A DNA stretch of 64,000 nucleotides from Alphaproteobacteria bacterium (GCA_018827375.1 JAHJYW010000045.1:124001-188000), one strand, 5' to 3'; counted from the first letter of the stretch, positions 16,760-24,891 are shown. Numbers and translations: made by a program. The notes: generated from the sequence alone by a model not told the origin.

Positions 16760-17371
16760 CTAGTCGCCCAGGGGCTCGTCGGGCTCCTTCGCCTTGCGAA
16801 TATCTGCCTGCAGCACTTTCAGCCGCTCGTGATAATGCGCGCCATCCCCAAATTCCTCGAAGCCGGCATACCGTGCATGCGCGCCGATAACGCGCCGCGC
16901 CTGTTTGATCGGGCACCAGTACTGTTCCGTGCGTGAGCCGACCTCACGCACGTAGGCGATCACGCCGTTGACGTACGAACAGTAGGCGCAGTTCAGCTTC
17001 TCGATCGTATTGAGGTAGGCAAGGCCGCTGCGGTCGAACACGAGGTAGCGATGCCGACGGACCTGCGGAATGCCATACACGCGGAAGCAGATGGCCTGGT
17101 AGATCGACACCCAGAGGTCGACGATGGCAAAAGGCACGATCAGCGAATAGATGACCGGCGCGGTAAACCAGACCAGCAGCCGCGCGCTGAACAGGTAGCG
17201 CGCCACATGCGTGCGCATCTCACGATGCCGCCGCACAACTTCCTGTTCGAACAGGACCTTTCCGCGCTCAAGGCCGTATTGCAAACCCGCCCGCTTCTTG
17301 GCCATTTCGGCTTCCAGCTCGAGTTCGAGCGCGTGCAGTTTCGCGGAGATCTGATCGATGGGGCTTGTCAT
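16760..17371 (-). CDS. Membrane protein with conserved Cys motifs, unknown function
   Basis: 203 residues from ATG 17371; a TTG at 17407 with GAGGG upstream could add 12 residues. N-terminal coiled helix (ISAKLHALELELEAEMAKKR), then two membrane helices around LLVWFTAPVIYSLIVPFAIV and VDLWVSIYQAI, then a polar C-terminal half with LNCAYCSYVNGVIAYVREV and QYWCPIKQARR. The CxxC plus a later Cys suggests metal binding or redox function, but no assignment is possible. Starts just after the DUF6614-like gene on the same strand (gap 44 bases, or 8 with the TTG), so the two are probably co-transcribed. Confidence 0.75.
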   Translation of the reverse strand: MTSPIDQISAKLHALELELEAEMAKKRAGLQYGLERGKVLFEQEVVRRHREMRTHVARYLFSARLLVWFTAPVIYSLIVPFAIVDLWVSIYQAICFRVYGIPQVRRHRYLVFDRSGLAYLNTIEKLNCAYCSYVNGVIAYVREVGSRTEQYWCPIKQARRVIGAHARYAGFEEFGDGAHYHERLKVLQADIRKAKEPDEPLGD

Positions 17372-17415
17372 GGCCTCGTCGTTGCGCCCATCCGTCAGAC
17401 CTGACAAGGCAGCCC

Positions 17416-17736
17416 TCAGTCCGGCCAGTCGCGGAACAGGCCGAACTTCACATTCGTCACCATCGCATTTGCCGTGAAATGCAACGTGTCGGTCTCGCCC
17501 TCGCGGCTGGCCGCCGCCTTGAAGGCCTTATCGAGTTGCGCAAGGTCGCGCGTCTCGATCATGATATGGAACTCGCGCACATCATCCGGCCGCAGGCCTA
17601 GCTTGCAGCGCATCATCCGCCAGCTTTCGATCCGCCCCTCATCGCGCATGTGATTCAGGAAGGCGGGCAGAGCGGCGGCAAACGCGCGCTCATCCGTGCC
17701 GGTCTTCAGGTCGAACCAGATATGGTAGATGTCCAT
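17416..17736 (-). CDS. DUF6614-like small protein
   Basis: 106 residues, beginning MDIYHIWFDLKTGTDE, with a ferredoxin-like alternation of strands and helices (IESWRMMRCKLGL, FHIMIETRDLAQLDKAF). I match it from memory to the DUF6614 family, whose role is unknown; the fold resembles small dimeric ABM-type proteins. Start ATG at 17736. It shares a short regulatory region with the divergent glycosyltransferase gene and precedes the Cys-motif membrane protein. Confidence 0.7.
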   Translation of the reverse strand: MDIYHIWFDLKTGTDERAFAAALPAFLNHMRDEGRIESWRMMRCKLGLRPDDVREFHIMIETRDLAQLDKAFKAAASREGETDTLHFTANAMVTNVKFGLFRDWPD

Positions 17737-17793
17737 GGGCCTTGTCTTTCGGGCATGTATTCGTGGTTATGTACATTATTCGGGTTGTTTACG

Positions 17794-17822
17794 GGCATTA
17801 TACAGGCATTTTTCCGGGCATT
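17794..17822. repeat. Three phased GGCATT direct repeats between divergent genes
   Basis: GGCATT occurs at 17794-17799, 17805-17810 and 17817-17822, spaced 11 and 12 bases apart, about one helical turn; a related GGGCAT lies at 17751-17756. The block is in the 135-base gap between the DUF6614-like gene (minus) and the family-2 glycosyltransferase (plus). Placement and phasing fit an operator bound on one face of the helix, but no regulator is evident. Confidence 0.4.
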
Positions 17823-17871
17823 CTGAGCACGTAAATTGCGCTGATAAGACATGTTCTATACGGGAGGATGA

Positions 17872-18618
17872 ATGGCAAACGCACCGTCCCTTTCCGTCCT
17901 GATTCCCTTCTTCAATGAGGAAGGCAATGTCCACCCCGTGATTGACGAGATCCATGAGGCGCTGGCAGGAATCGATTTCGAGATCATTTGCGTCAATGAT
18001 TGTTCAGGCGACGCAACCAGCGCGGAACTCTCCGAAGCAAAGGCCCGTCACCCGCATACGGTTATTGTGCTCAACCATGTTGCCCGGCGCGGAAAGTCCG
18101 CCGCCCTGTTTAGCGGCCTCAAATCCGCGCGGGGCGAATGGGTCCAGCTGCTCGATGGCGACGGTCAGAATGACCCCCATGACACAGCCCGCCTCTGGAC
18201 CGAAATCATCGCCCCCGGCGCTCCCGCACGGCTCGGCATAATTGCCGGCAAGCGTAACAGCCGCAACGATTCCGGTTTCAAGTGGCTGCAGTCCCGCGTT
18301 GCCAATGGCGTGCGCCGTTTCGTTCTGCGCGATGATGCAACTGACACTGGCTGCGGCTGGAAGCTGATCCGCACGCGGGCCTTCCGCGACCTGCCCTTTT
18401 TCGCCTCGATGCATCGCTTCCTGCCGGCCCTCGTCAAGCGTGCCGGCTGGGATGTGCGTGAGGAAACCGTCAACGACCGCGAGCGCATGGCCGGCGTTTC
18501 CAAGTACGGCTTTCTCGGCCGCCTTGGTGCCGGCGTGTTCGACCTGATCGGCATGTTCTGGCTCACGCGGCGCGGCGGCTACGGCATTGCCGCCGAGTGG
18601 AACGACCCCCGCGCCTGA
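17872..18618 (+). CDS. Family 2 glycosyltransferase (DPM1/DPG synthase-like)
   Basis: 248 residues, GT-A fold, inverting GT2. N-terminal SVLIPFFNEEGNVHPVIDEI (nucleotide-binding start), CVNDCSGDATS, and the acidic DGDGQNDP metal/nucleotide motif at about residue 98; the C-terminal part has DTGCGWKLIR, HRFLPAL and the RMAGVSKYG loop typical of polyprenyl-phosphate mannosyl/glucosyl transferases. No C-terminal membrane helices, so it is probably a peripheral cytoplasmic-face enzyme charging undecaprenyl phosphate (inference from family). The ATG follows GGGAGG. Only eight bases separate its stop from the convergent crystallin gene. Confidence 0.88.
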   Translation: MANAPSLSVLIPFFNEEGNVHPVIDEIHEALAGIDFEIICVNDCSGDATSAELSEAKARHPHTVIVLNHVARRGKSAALFSGLKSARGEWVQLLDGDGQNDPHDTARLWTEIIAPGAPARLGIIAGKRNSRNDSGFKWLQSRVANGVRRFVLRDDATDTGCGWKLIRTRAFRDLPFFASMHRFLPALVKRAGWDVREETVNDRERMAGVSKYGFLGRLGAGVFDLIGMFWLTRRGGYGIAAEWNDPRA

Positions 18619-18626
18619 CCTGCGGA

Positions 18627-20198
18627 TTAGTTTTGATTATTCCCGACGCGGTCCCCGCGCGCCCGGATGCCCGCAGGCGAGCGCGGATCTGGCCGCGGCT
18701 GTGCGCGTGGCCGCGGCGCCGGAGCCGCCTGAACCTGTGGCCGCGGCTGAGGGGCCGCTCTGACAGGCGCCTGGACTGGCGCGGCGCGGGCAGGTGCCCG
18801 AACTTGCGGGGTCGCTTGCACCGGCGTGCGAACTTGCGGAACGGCCCTTACAGGCTGGCGCGACTGCATGGCCGGCGTCTGGGGCATTACGCGCTGCGTC
18901 TGCGCGCGTTGTGGCTGGGGTCTAGGCTGAACCGGCGCACTTTGCTGAACGCGCGTGCGCTCGGAACGCACCCGGTTATTGACGGCAAGGTCTGATGCCT
19001 CTCGTTCACGCGCGCCATTCCGGCGTTGGGCATCACCGCGTGGGCGATCCTGACGGGGCGCGCGTACGGTTTTGCTGATCGGATCCGGCGCCACAAAACC
19101 ACGCTGCTCGCGCTTGGTCTGCGTTGTATCCGGCAGCGACGGCACCACGCCCGGTGCGCCTGCAAGCACATCACTCGAACGTCCCCCGCCCGGCCGGCCT
19201 CGCGCGATCTGGCCGCGATCGCCCTGCTGGCCACGATCGCCTCGCGGCTGGTCGCGGCGGCCATCATTGTTGCCACGACGGTCATTGTCGCCACGGCCCG
19301 TCTGGCCGCGGTCGCCGCCCACGGGGCGGATCGAGGAGATATTATCGTTGAGGCGCAGTCCGTTCAGCTTGCCGGTCGAGGCGTCGATGATCTCGCAGCG
19401 GCCTTTGTAATTCGCGTGTTCGCACACTTCCCACTTGCCGGACTTGATATTCAGGGACGACACATTGTCATTGAATCGGTAACGGCTGAGATCAGACACG
19501 CCGCGATTAATGCCGAGCGAGGCGCCCCGGCCCTTGGAATCGACATAGAGAGTCGCGTCCGCATGGCGCGCGCCATAATGGCCCCGCAACGGCGGGCGCT
19601 CGCGGTGATAGGCACGATAGGTATTGTAGCCGCCGCGCGAGTAGCCAAAGCCATAGGGACCATAGCCAGCCAGGGGGTCATAATAGCCATAGGACCTGTA
19701 AGCGGGCGAATAGCCGTAATGGTAAACTTCGACCCGTGTGGTCGCGCCATAGCCGTGATTGTAGGTGTCGTATCCATACTGCGCATCATCGGCGTAGCGG
19801 ATGTAGCCACTCTCATCGCGCACGAACATCAGGCCGTTCTCGGCATCGGTATATTCATAAATCGGCCGGACCGAGGACACCTGCCCCTCAAGACCGAAAT
19901 AGCGCAGGTCCGGCACGTCCTCGCGCAGGAACACACAGCGCCCGGTAAAGTCACTGTGCTCACAAAGCTCCCAGGCGCCTGAGAGCACCGCGACAGAGCT
20001 GGCCCGGTCATTGAACTGGATGTCGGGAAGGGCGTAGATCGGGTCGAACACATTGACGGCCGGACCGGTGTAATTCTCGCCGCCGAAGAGGATCAGCGCC
20101 GCCTCGTCCTGCACATCATCATACTGCGCAGCCGCCGTGCCCGCCAGAATGACGGGGGCCGCGATGAGGGCGCCGAAACGCATGAGGGTGGCAAGCAT
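18627..20198 (-). CDS. Exported beta/gamma-crystallin protein with long disordered tail
   Basis: 523 residues. Signal peptide to about residue 24 (ILAGTAAAQ). Two beta/gamma-crystallin domains: residues about 33-112 and 213-292, separated by a Tyr/Gly-rich linker of about 100 residues (YGYYDPLAGYGPYGFGYS). Ca-binding-type motifs (N/D)(N/D)xxSS are FNDRASS, FNDNVSS and LNDNISS; the fourth site is degenerate (LEGQVSS). Cysteines recur as WELCEHSDFTGRC and WEVCEHANYKGRC. From about 293 the protein is Arg/Gly/Asp/Asn-rich, then Pro/Gln/Arg/Ala-rich (QPRPQPQRAQTQ). It probably sits in the periplasm or on the surface as a Ca-stabilised protein; no enzyme motif. Lies downstream of rimM on the same strand. 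Confidence 0.88.
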   Translation of the reverse strand: MLATLMRFGALIAAPVILAGTAAAQYDDVQDEAALILFGGENYTGPAVNVFDPIYALPDIQFNDRASSVAVLSGAWELCEHSDFTGRCVFLREDVPDLRYFGLEGQVSSVRPIYEYTDAENGLMFVRDESGYIRYADDAQYGYDTYNHGYGATTRVEVYHYGYSPAYRSYGYYDPLAGYGPYGFGYSRGGYNTYRAYHRERPPLRGHYGARHADATLYVDSKGRGASLGINRGVSDLSRYRFNDNVSSLNIKSGKWEVCEHANYKGRCEIIDASTGKLNGLRLNDNISSIRPVGGDRGQTGRGDNDRRGNNDGRRDQPRGDRGQQGDRGQIARGRPGGGRSSDVLAGAPGVVPSLPDTTQTKREQRGFVAPDPISKTVRAPRQDRPRGDAQRRNGAREREASDLAVNNRVRSERTRVQQSAPVQPRPQPQRAQTQRVMPQTPAMQSRQPVRAVPQVRTPVQATPQVRAPARAAPVQAPVRAAPQPRPQVQAAPAPRPRAQPRPDPRSPAGIRARGDRVGNNQN

Positions 20199-20274
20199 GG
20201 CCTGAACCTTTCAGTTGCTGAGCCTACCATGCACCACCCCACCTGAACCATTCACAACATGAGGCATGCAGCGG

Positions 20275-20811
20275 CTATTGGTCTGGTTCGGTCTCAGCCC
20301 AATTGGCGAGTTCGGGGATCAGGACACGTCTCTTGGCAAAATCGATCTCTGGCACATCAAGCAGCGTGAACGGCACAAAGACACTATGCCCACCGGTTAC
20401 AAGCTGGACTTCAAGCAGGTCGTCCGCTCCGAAATTCTGGACTGATTTCACCCGCCCTTCGGCAACATCTCCTGTCGTAAAGACGTCGAGACCGATCAGG
20501 TCTTCGATATAAAACTCCCCGTCGTCGGCGTCCGGCAACTCGGCGCGCAGGACATGCAGCAGAGTACCTTTCAGGGCGTCCCACTCTTCTTTCTGCTTCT
20601 GCTCGCGCGTGGCCACGATGAAGTGATCATTGCCGGGCCGCGCAGAAAGCGGTGTCAGGACAACGCGTCCATCCACATCGGTCAGAGGGCCATAGGTGAA
20701 CAGGTCTTCCGGATCAGCCGTGAAACTCTTCACGCGCACTTCACCGCGCACGCCATGGGCGCCCTTCAGGGCGCCCACAACGATCAGCTTGTCTTCAGGT
20801 TTCGACGTCAT
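20275..20811 (-). CDS. rimM: 16S rRNA processing protein RimM
   Basis: Assembly factor that binds ribosomal protein S19 and helps mature the 30S head. 178 residues. N-terminal RimM barrel with the signature VGALKGAHGVRGEVRVKSFT (residues 11-30) and a C-terminal PRC-barrel: FYIEDLIGLDVFT, VQNFGADDLLEV, VFVPFTLLDVPEIDF, RRVLI. The usual rpsP-rimM-trmD-rplS order is kept but not contiguous: a crystallin gene separates it from rpsP, and about 5.6 kb separates it from trmD. Confidence 0.95.
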   Translation of the reverse strand: MTSKPEDKLIVVGALKGAHGVRGEVRVKSFTADPEDLFTYGPLTDVDGRVVLTPLSARPGNDHFIVATREQKQKEEWDALKGTLLHVLRAELPDADDGEFYIEDLIGLDVFTTGDVAEGRVKSVQNFGADDLLEVQLVTGGHSVFVPFTLLDVPEIDFAKRRVLIPELANWAETEPDQ

Positions 20812-20853
20812 CGTGCCTCTCTAGCGGCAGTCTGCGCCGGAGAGAACAGGTGT

Positions 20854-21564
20854 TTAGCGTCGGGTGCCATAGTGACGGCCATAATCGTTGCGAGCGTCAT
20901 AACGTGTGTCATAGCGCCTGATCGACGAAATATTGTTGTTAAGGCCAATCGGACGCAGGTCGCCTTCTGCCCGCGAAATCACTTCGCACCGGCCTTTGTA
21001 ATCGGCGTGCTCACAGGCGAGCCATGTGCCTTGCGTCACTTGTATCGAGCTGGCCTTGTCATTGAATCGATAGGCCGAGAGGTCCGGCACATCCCGGTTG
21101 ATCTCTGCGGGTTCACCGCGGAAATCGGCATTGGAGAACAGCACCACATCGGCCCTGCGGCCATTATTCCAGCGACCGCTGTCCGCGACTCCGCCGCGTC
21201 CATGGCCTGCAGGGCGGATTGAGGAGATATTGTCGTTGAGACGCAAGTCGGCGAGCCGCGAAACGCTCGTATCGATTGTCGCACAGCGCCCTCTGAAATT
21301 TGCATCAGAGCAAACCTCCCAAGCCCCGCCAGCGATGCTGATAGACGAGATGCGGTCATTGAAGCGCACACGCGCGAGGTCGGGGACAGCGCCATTCACC
21401 TCAATGGCTTCGCCGCGAAAGTTTCCGTCAGCGTGCAATATGGCGCCGCCATTATGCCCACCGCGATAGGTATCGTGTCTGGGCGCAGCCTGCGCGGGTA
21501 GTGCAAGAGCGGCAATACTGGCGACGACGAGCGCGCCATTTCGGAAGTGGATCAACCTGTTCAT
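20854..21564 (-). CDS. Exported two-domain beta/gamma-crystallin protein
   Basis: 236 residues with signal peptide ending LALPAQA (about residue 27). Two beta/gamma-crystallin domains, about residues 40-120 and 138-220, each of two Greek-key motifs. All four Ca-type motifs are recognisable: FNDRISS, LNDNISS, FNDKASS, LNNNISS. Cysteine pairs in WEVCSDANFRGRC and WLACEHADYKGRC match those of the larger crystallin at 18627-20198, so the two are paralogues. The C-terminus is Tyr/Arg/Asp-rich and short. It is inserted between rpsP and rimM; the intrinsic terminator after rpsP suggests it has its own promoter. Role unknown, probably a Ca-binding envelope or stress protein. Confidence 0.88.
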   Translation of the reverse strand: MNRLIHFRNGALVVASIAALALPAQAAPRHDTYRGGHNGGAILHADGNFRGEAIEVNGAVPDLARVRFNDRISSISIAGGAWEVCSDANFRGRCATIDTSVSRLADLRLNDNISSIRPAGHGRGGVADSGRWNNGRRADVVLFSNADFRGEPAEINRDVPDLSAYRFNDKASSIQVTQGTWLACEHADYKGRCEVISRAEGDLRPIGLNNNISSIRRYDTRYDARNDYGRHYGTRR

Positions 21565-21670
21565 AGCGGTCTCCTTGCGGTCAGCCTTTTGTTTAGGCTA
21601 AGCGAACTGAACCGGGACAAGGTTCCCTGTTGCCGGACATTCAGGCAGCCCGCCGGGGCCGGCCCAAACA

Positions 21671-21698
21671 GAAAAGGCCAGTGCAAACTGCACTGGCC
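21671..21698 (-). terminator. Intrinsic terminator after rpsP
   Basis: On the minus strand a perfect 10-base-pair stem, GGCCAGTGCA and TGCACTGGCC (21676-21685 and 21689-21698), with a three-base loop is followed by TTTT (21675-21672). It lies 28 bases after the rpsP stop and before the crystallin gene, so it closes the ffh-chorismate mutase-rpsP unit. Confidence 0.93.
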
Positions 21699-21725
21699 CC
21701 TTCAGATTCGATACTGGAGCGAAGG

Positions 21726-22196
21726 CTATGCCGAAGGTGTCTCTTCAGCAGGCGCTTCTTCAGCTGGTGCTTCTTCCGCAGGAGCGGCAGCCGCAGCCGC
21801 AGCAGCTTCTGCAGCAGCAGCGGCCGCTTCAGACGCAGCAGTCGCCTTGTCGGCGCGCTCTTTCACGCGGTCCTGGGCTTTCTTGCCTGGCTCACCTTTA
21901 TTCGGGTTGTTGCCAGCGGCCCATGTGTAGATCGGTGCGGATTCGCCTTCGAGCGTGATCTGCGACAGGAAGCGGCCGACGCGCTCGGTAGGCTGGGCGC
22001 CTTTCTTGAGCCATTCAGCGGCTTTCACGCCGTCGATCTTGACGCGGTCACCGGAGTCTTTTGCAAGACGCGGGTCATAGACGCCGATTTTCTCGATGAA
22101 GCGACCGTCGCGTGGTGCGCGGGCGTCAGCGATGACAACCGAATAGAAAGGGCGTTTCTTGGACCCGCCACGGGCGAGTCGGATCTTGAGGGACAT
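21726..22196 (-). CDS. rpsP: 30S ribosomal protein S16 with Ala/Glu-rich extension
   Basis: S16 stabilises 16S rRNA folding. The core, residues 1 to about 85, is typical: [58 protein letters not shown]. After it comes an extra stretch of about 70 residues: a basic segment ([22 protein letters not shown]) and then an Ala-dominated tail ending in repeated AEEAP units. Common S16 is 80-100 residues; some alphaproteobacteria have longer ones. Terminates in a strong hairpin. It lies 33 bases after the chorismate mutase gene. Confidence 0.96.
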   Translation of the reverse strand: MSLKIRLARGGSKKRPFYSVVIADARAPRDGRFIEKIGVYDPRLAKDSGDRVKIDGVKAAEWLKKGAQPTERVGRFLSQITLEGESAPIYTWAAGNNPNKGEPGKKAQDRVKERADKATAASEAAAAAAEAAAAAAAAPAEEAPAEEAPAEETPSA

Positions 22197-22229
22197 TGGG
22201 GTTACTCCTGTAAAGTGTCGTCTCTGGAA

Positions 22230-22544
22230 TTAAAGTTCTGCTTCGTCGCTGCGGATCTGCTCGTGATGGCGGATCACTTCGGCCACGATGAAGGATAGGA
22301 ATTTTTCGGCGAAGGCCGGGTCGAGGCCGGCGTCATTGGCGAGGCGCCGAAGGCGCTCGATCTGCTGGGCTTCGCGGCCCTTGTCGGCCGGCGGCATATG
22401 GTGAAGCGCCTTAAGCTTGCCGACTTCTTTCGTTGCCTTGAAGCGCTCGGCCAGCGTGTGGACGAGGATCGCGTCCATATTGTCGATGCTGGCGCGCAGC
22501 TGGTTCAGCTGGAAAAGGGCGAGCGTGTTATCTGCGTTCGTCAT
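22230..22544 (-). CDS. Chorismate mutase (AroQ class)
   Basis: Converts chorismate to prephenate, the entry to phenylalanine and tyrosine. 104 residues, all-helical AroQ dimer. Seen: LRASIDNMDAILVHTLAERF (first helix with active-site Arg), TKEVGKLKA (active-site Lys), the MPPADKGREAQQIERLR segment and FIVAEVIRHHEQI, which carries the late Gln/His positions. The ATG abuts the ffh stop codon with no gap, so it is co-translated with ffh. A mutase gene between ffh and rpsP is known in several alphaproteobacteria. Confidence 0.92.
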   Translation of the reverse strand: MTNADNTLALFQLNQLRASIDNMDAILVHTLAERFKATKEVGKLKALHHMPPADKGREAQQIERLRRLANDAGLDPAFAEKFLSFIVAEVIRHHEQIRSDEAEL

Positions 22545-24011
22545 CTATTTCTTCTTTCCCCCAAGGCCCGGAAGGCCGCCGCCAAGACCAGGCAGTCCGC
22601 CTGAGCCCATGCCCGGCGGCAATTGCTGGCCGCCCATTCTTGCAAGGTCTGCCGGTGACATGCCGGCCTGCGAGGCGGCGCCCATCATGGCTTTCATGCC
22701 GCCCTTGGTGCGCATCTTCTTCATCATGCCGGCCATCTGCTGGTGCATCTTCAGCAGCTTGTTCACTTCCTGCACCGATGTACCGGAACCGGCAGCGATC
22801 CGCTTGCGACGCGAAGCGTTCAGCACAGCGGGTTTACGGCGTTCCTGCTTCGTCATCGACAGGATGATCGCTTCCTGGCGCTTCAGCACATTGTCATCCA
22901 GGTTGGCGCCGGCCATGGCTTCCTTGGCTTTGCGGGCACCGGGCATCATGCCCATGATGCCCCCAAGGCCGCCCATGCGCTGCATCTGGCGCAGCTGGTC
23001 GGCCATGTCTTCGAGGTCGAATTCGCCCTTCTTGAGCTTCGCGGCCATGCGCTCGGCTTTATCGGCGTCCATCTGCTCGGAGGCTTTTTCGACGAGACTG
23101 ACAATGTCGCCCTGGCCAAGGATGCGGCCCGCCACGCGGCTGGCATCAAACGCATCGAGACCCTCAAGCTTTTCACCGACGCCGAGGAACTTGATCGGCA
23201 GACCCGTGACAGCCCGCATCGACAGCGCTGCACCGCCGCGTCCGTCGCCGTCCATACGCGTCAGGACAAGGCCGGTCAGCGGGAGGCGCGCATGGAAACG
23301 CCTGGCCGTCTCGACAGCATCCTGCCCTGTCAGGGCATCAGCAACCAGCAGCGTCTCGGATGGGTTGGCGATGGCGGCAATCTCGGCCGCTTCGCTCATC
23401 ATCTGCTCGTCGATCGTGGTGCGGCCGGCCGTATCGAGGATCAGGACATCATAGCCGCCGATCTTCGCGGCCTGCACGGCGCGCCGGGCGATATCGGCCG
23501 GCAGCTGGCCTTCGATGATTGGCAGGGAGGAAACATTCTCGCCGCACTGGTCGGCAAGGATCGCCAATTGCTGCATGGCTGCGGGACGGCGTACGTCGAG
23601 CGAGGCTATGAGCACGCGTTTGCGCTGTTTCTCCGAAAGGCGTTTCGCGATCTTCGCCGTCGTCGTGGTTTTACCTGAGCCCTGCAGGCCGGCCATCATG
23701 ATTGTTGCGGGCGGGTTGTCGACGCGCAGGCCGGTTTCAGAATCCGTCCCGCCGAGCATCTCGACCAGGCCGTCATAGACGATCTTGACCACTTGCTGGC
23801 CGGGCTTCACCGAGCGGACAACTTCCTCGCCAACGGCGCGGGTGCGCACGCTGTCGATGAAATCCTTGACCACGGGCAGCGCAACGTCGGCTTCGAGCAG
23901 GGCCACACGGATCTCGCGCAGGGCGGCATTCACGTCCTTTTCGGACAGCGCGCCGCGGCCGGTCAGGCCGTCGAAAATTCCGCCAAGACGATCGCTCAAT
24001 GCGTCGAACAT
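22545..24011 (-). CDS. ffh: Signal recognition particle protein Ffh
   Basis: SRP54 GTPase that binds signal sequences of membrane proteins together with 4.5S RNA and docks on FtsY. 488 residues from ATG 24011, chosen for AAAGGAG six bases upstream; an ATG six codons earlier is weaker. N domain about 1-85; G domain with P-loop GLQGSGKTTTTAKIA, LDTAGR, and TRMDGDGRGGAALS; Met-rich M domain with MQRMGGLGGIMGMMPG and the RNA-binding SMTKQERRKP, RRKRIAAGSGTSVQEVN. The Gly/Pro-rich C-terminus is usual. Head of the unit ffh-chorismate mutase-rpsP. Confidence 0.97.
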   Translation of the reverse strand: MFDALSDRLGGIFDGLTGRGALSEKDVNAALREIRVALLEADVALPVVKDFIDSVRTRAVGEEVVRSVKPGQQVVKIVYDGLVEMLGGTDSETGLRVDNPPATIMMAGLQGSGKTTTTAKIAKRLSEKQRKRVLIASLDVRRPAAMQQLAILADQCGENVSSLPIIEGQLPADIARRAVQAAKIGGYDVLILDTAGRTTIDEQMMSEAAEIAAIANPSETLLVADALTGQDAVETARRFHARLPLTGLVLTRMDGDGRGGAALSMRAVTGLPIKFLGVGEKLEGLDAFDASRVAGRILGQGDIVSLVEKASEQMDADKAERMAAKLKKGEFDLEDMADQLRQMQRMGGLGGIMGMMPGARKAKEAMAGANLDDNVLKRQEAIILSMTKQERRKPAVLNASRRKRIAAGSGTSVQEVNKLLKMHQQMAGMMKKMRTKGGMKAMMGAASQAGMSPADLARMGGQQLPPGMGSGGLPGLGGGLPGLGGKKK

Positions 24012-24199
24012 GTGCCACTCCTTTGCCATTTATCTGTGGGGACAGACATAGGCGCTCAAACCCGTCGCACAAAGCATGAAGCCCCGCTGAGCGAACCTTC
24101 GCCGGGCGGGGGGCCTCGCTGACCTCATGGATCAGTCAAAGCGCGCTTCTGAATTTTGCGCGAATGTAGTGGCGCCTAAAGCATGGGGGGCCCGTCAGG

Positions 24200-24790
24200 T
24201 CAAGCCAGCTGCATCTCTGCGACCCGGTCCTTCAGGAGGTCGATCGCCGCACGTATCTCGGCATCAACCAATGAAAGGATGGCCAGATCGGCCCAGGAAC
24301 CATCGGAAAGGCGCATATAGCGGCGCAAAACACCCTCCCTGCGCGCGCCAAGCCGCTCAAGCGCCTTGATGGCCCGTTCATTGCTCGCCGCAATCGGGAA
24401 TTCGACCCGCCTGATGCGCGCACCGAAGGCCCGGCCAATCATCGCCATCTGGGTAGCAACAGGCACGACCGTGCCCCGCATTTCCGGTGGGTGCCAGACA
24501 TAGCCAATGCCGACACGGCGGTGGGTGCGCGATACATCCAGATAGGCAATGACACCGGCAAAGGCGCCGTCAGACTGTCGCGTGATCGAAAAGGGGATAA
24601 TATTTCCCTGCTGCTTCATGGCCAACATGAAGTCGAAATAGGCGTGGAAGTTCGTACCTGTCGGCATGACGGGTAACCAGTCCCACATGGACTGTACCGC
24701 TCCCGATCTTTCAAGCCGCGCGCGATCACGCTCCTCCAGCAGGTCGAGCCGGACGACGTCGTTATGGAGATCCTTCTCGTCGAGCCGCAT
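24200..24790 (-). CDS. GNAT acetyltransferase (RimJ/RimL-like)
   Basis: 196 residues in the RimJ/RimL-type GNAT pattern: an acidic start LDEKDLHNDVVRLDLL, the central strand IPFSITRQSDGAFAGVIAYLDV, HRRVGIGYVWHPPEMRGT (acetyl-CoA pyrophosphate-loop region) and the C-terminal SNERAIKALERLGARREGVLRRYMRL, which is characteristic of this subfamily. It acetylates an alpha-amino group or small molecule, target unknown. A GC-rich hairpin with a G-run lies between this gene and ffh (about 24083-24115). Similar to proteins that often lie in housekeeping regions without operon partners. Confidence 0.88.
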   Translation of the reverse strand: MRLDEKDLHNDVVRLDLLEERDRARLERSGAVQSMWDWLPVMPTGTNFHAYFDFMLAMKQQGNIIPFSITRQSDGAFAGVIAYLDVSRTHRRVGIGYVWHPPEMRGTVVPVATQMAMIGRAFGARIRRVEFPIAASNERAIKALERLGARREGVLRRYMRLSDGSWADLAILSLVDAEIRAAIDLLKDRVAEMQLA

Positions 24791-24854
24791 ACGCTAAGGG
24801 TGTCACGGATTACGAAACTGACAAGACCCCCTACAAAAGAATGCAAGTTCGTTC

Positions 24855-24891
24855 CAATTCGGAACTCGGACTACTCAAGAGTTCCGAATTG
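24855..24891. repeat. Perfect 13-bp inverted repeat after the S9 peptidase gene
   Basis: CAATTCGGAACTC (24855-24867) and GAGTTCCGAATTG (24879-24891) are exact inverted copies with an 11-base spacer, four bases beyond the peptidase stop. This would form a long RNA hairpin in the peptidase transcript. No T-tract follows on the minus strand at once, so it is either an imperfect terminator or an mRNA-end stabiliser. Confidence 0.7.

Noticed and set aside
19026-19982. 318-codon plus-strand frame over the large crystallin gene
   Set aside because: Caused by repetitive GC-rich codons of the crystallin tail and linker; opposite strand has signal peptide and domain repeats.
22743-23678. Plus-strand frame of 311 codons over ffh
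   Set aside because: Antisense to a complete SRP54 gene.
24127-24369. 80-codon plus-strand frame between ffh and the GNAT gene
   Set aside because: No motif, overlaps the GNAT 3' end and a hairpin; low-complexity basic composition.
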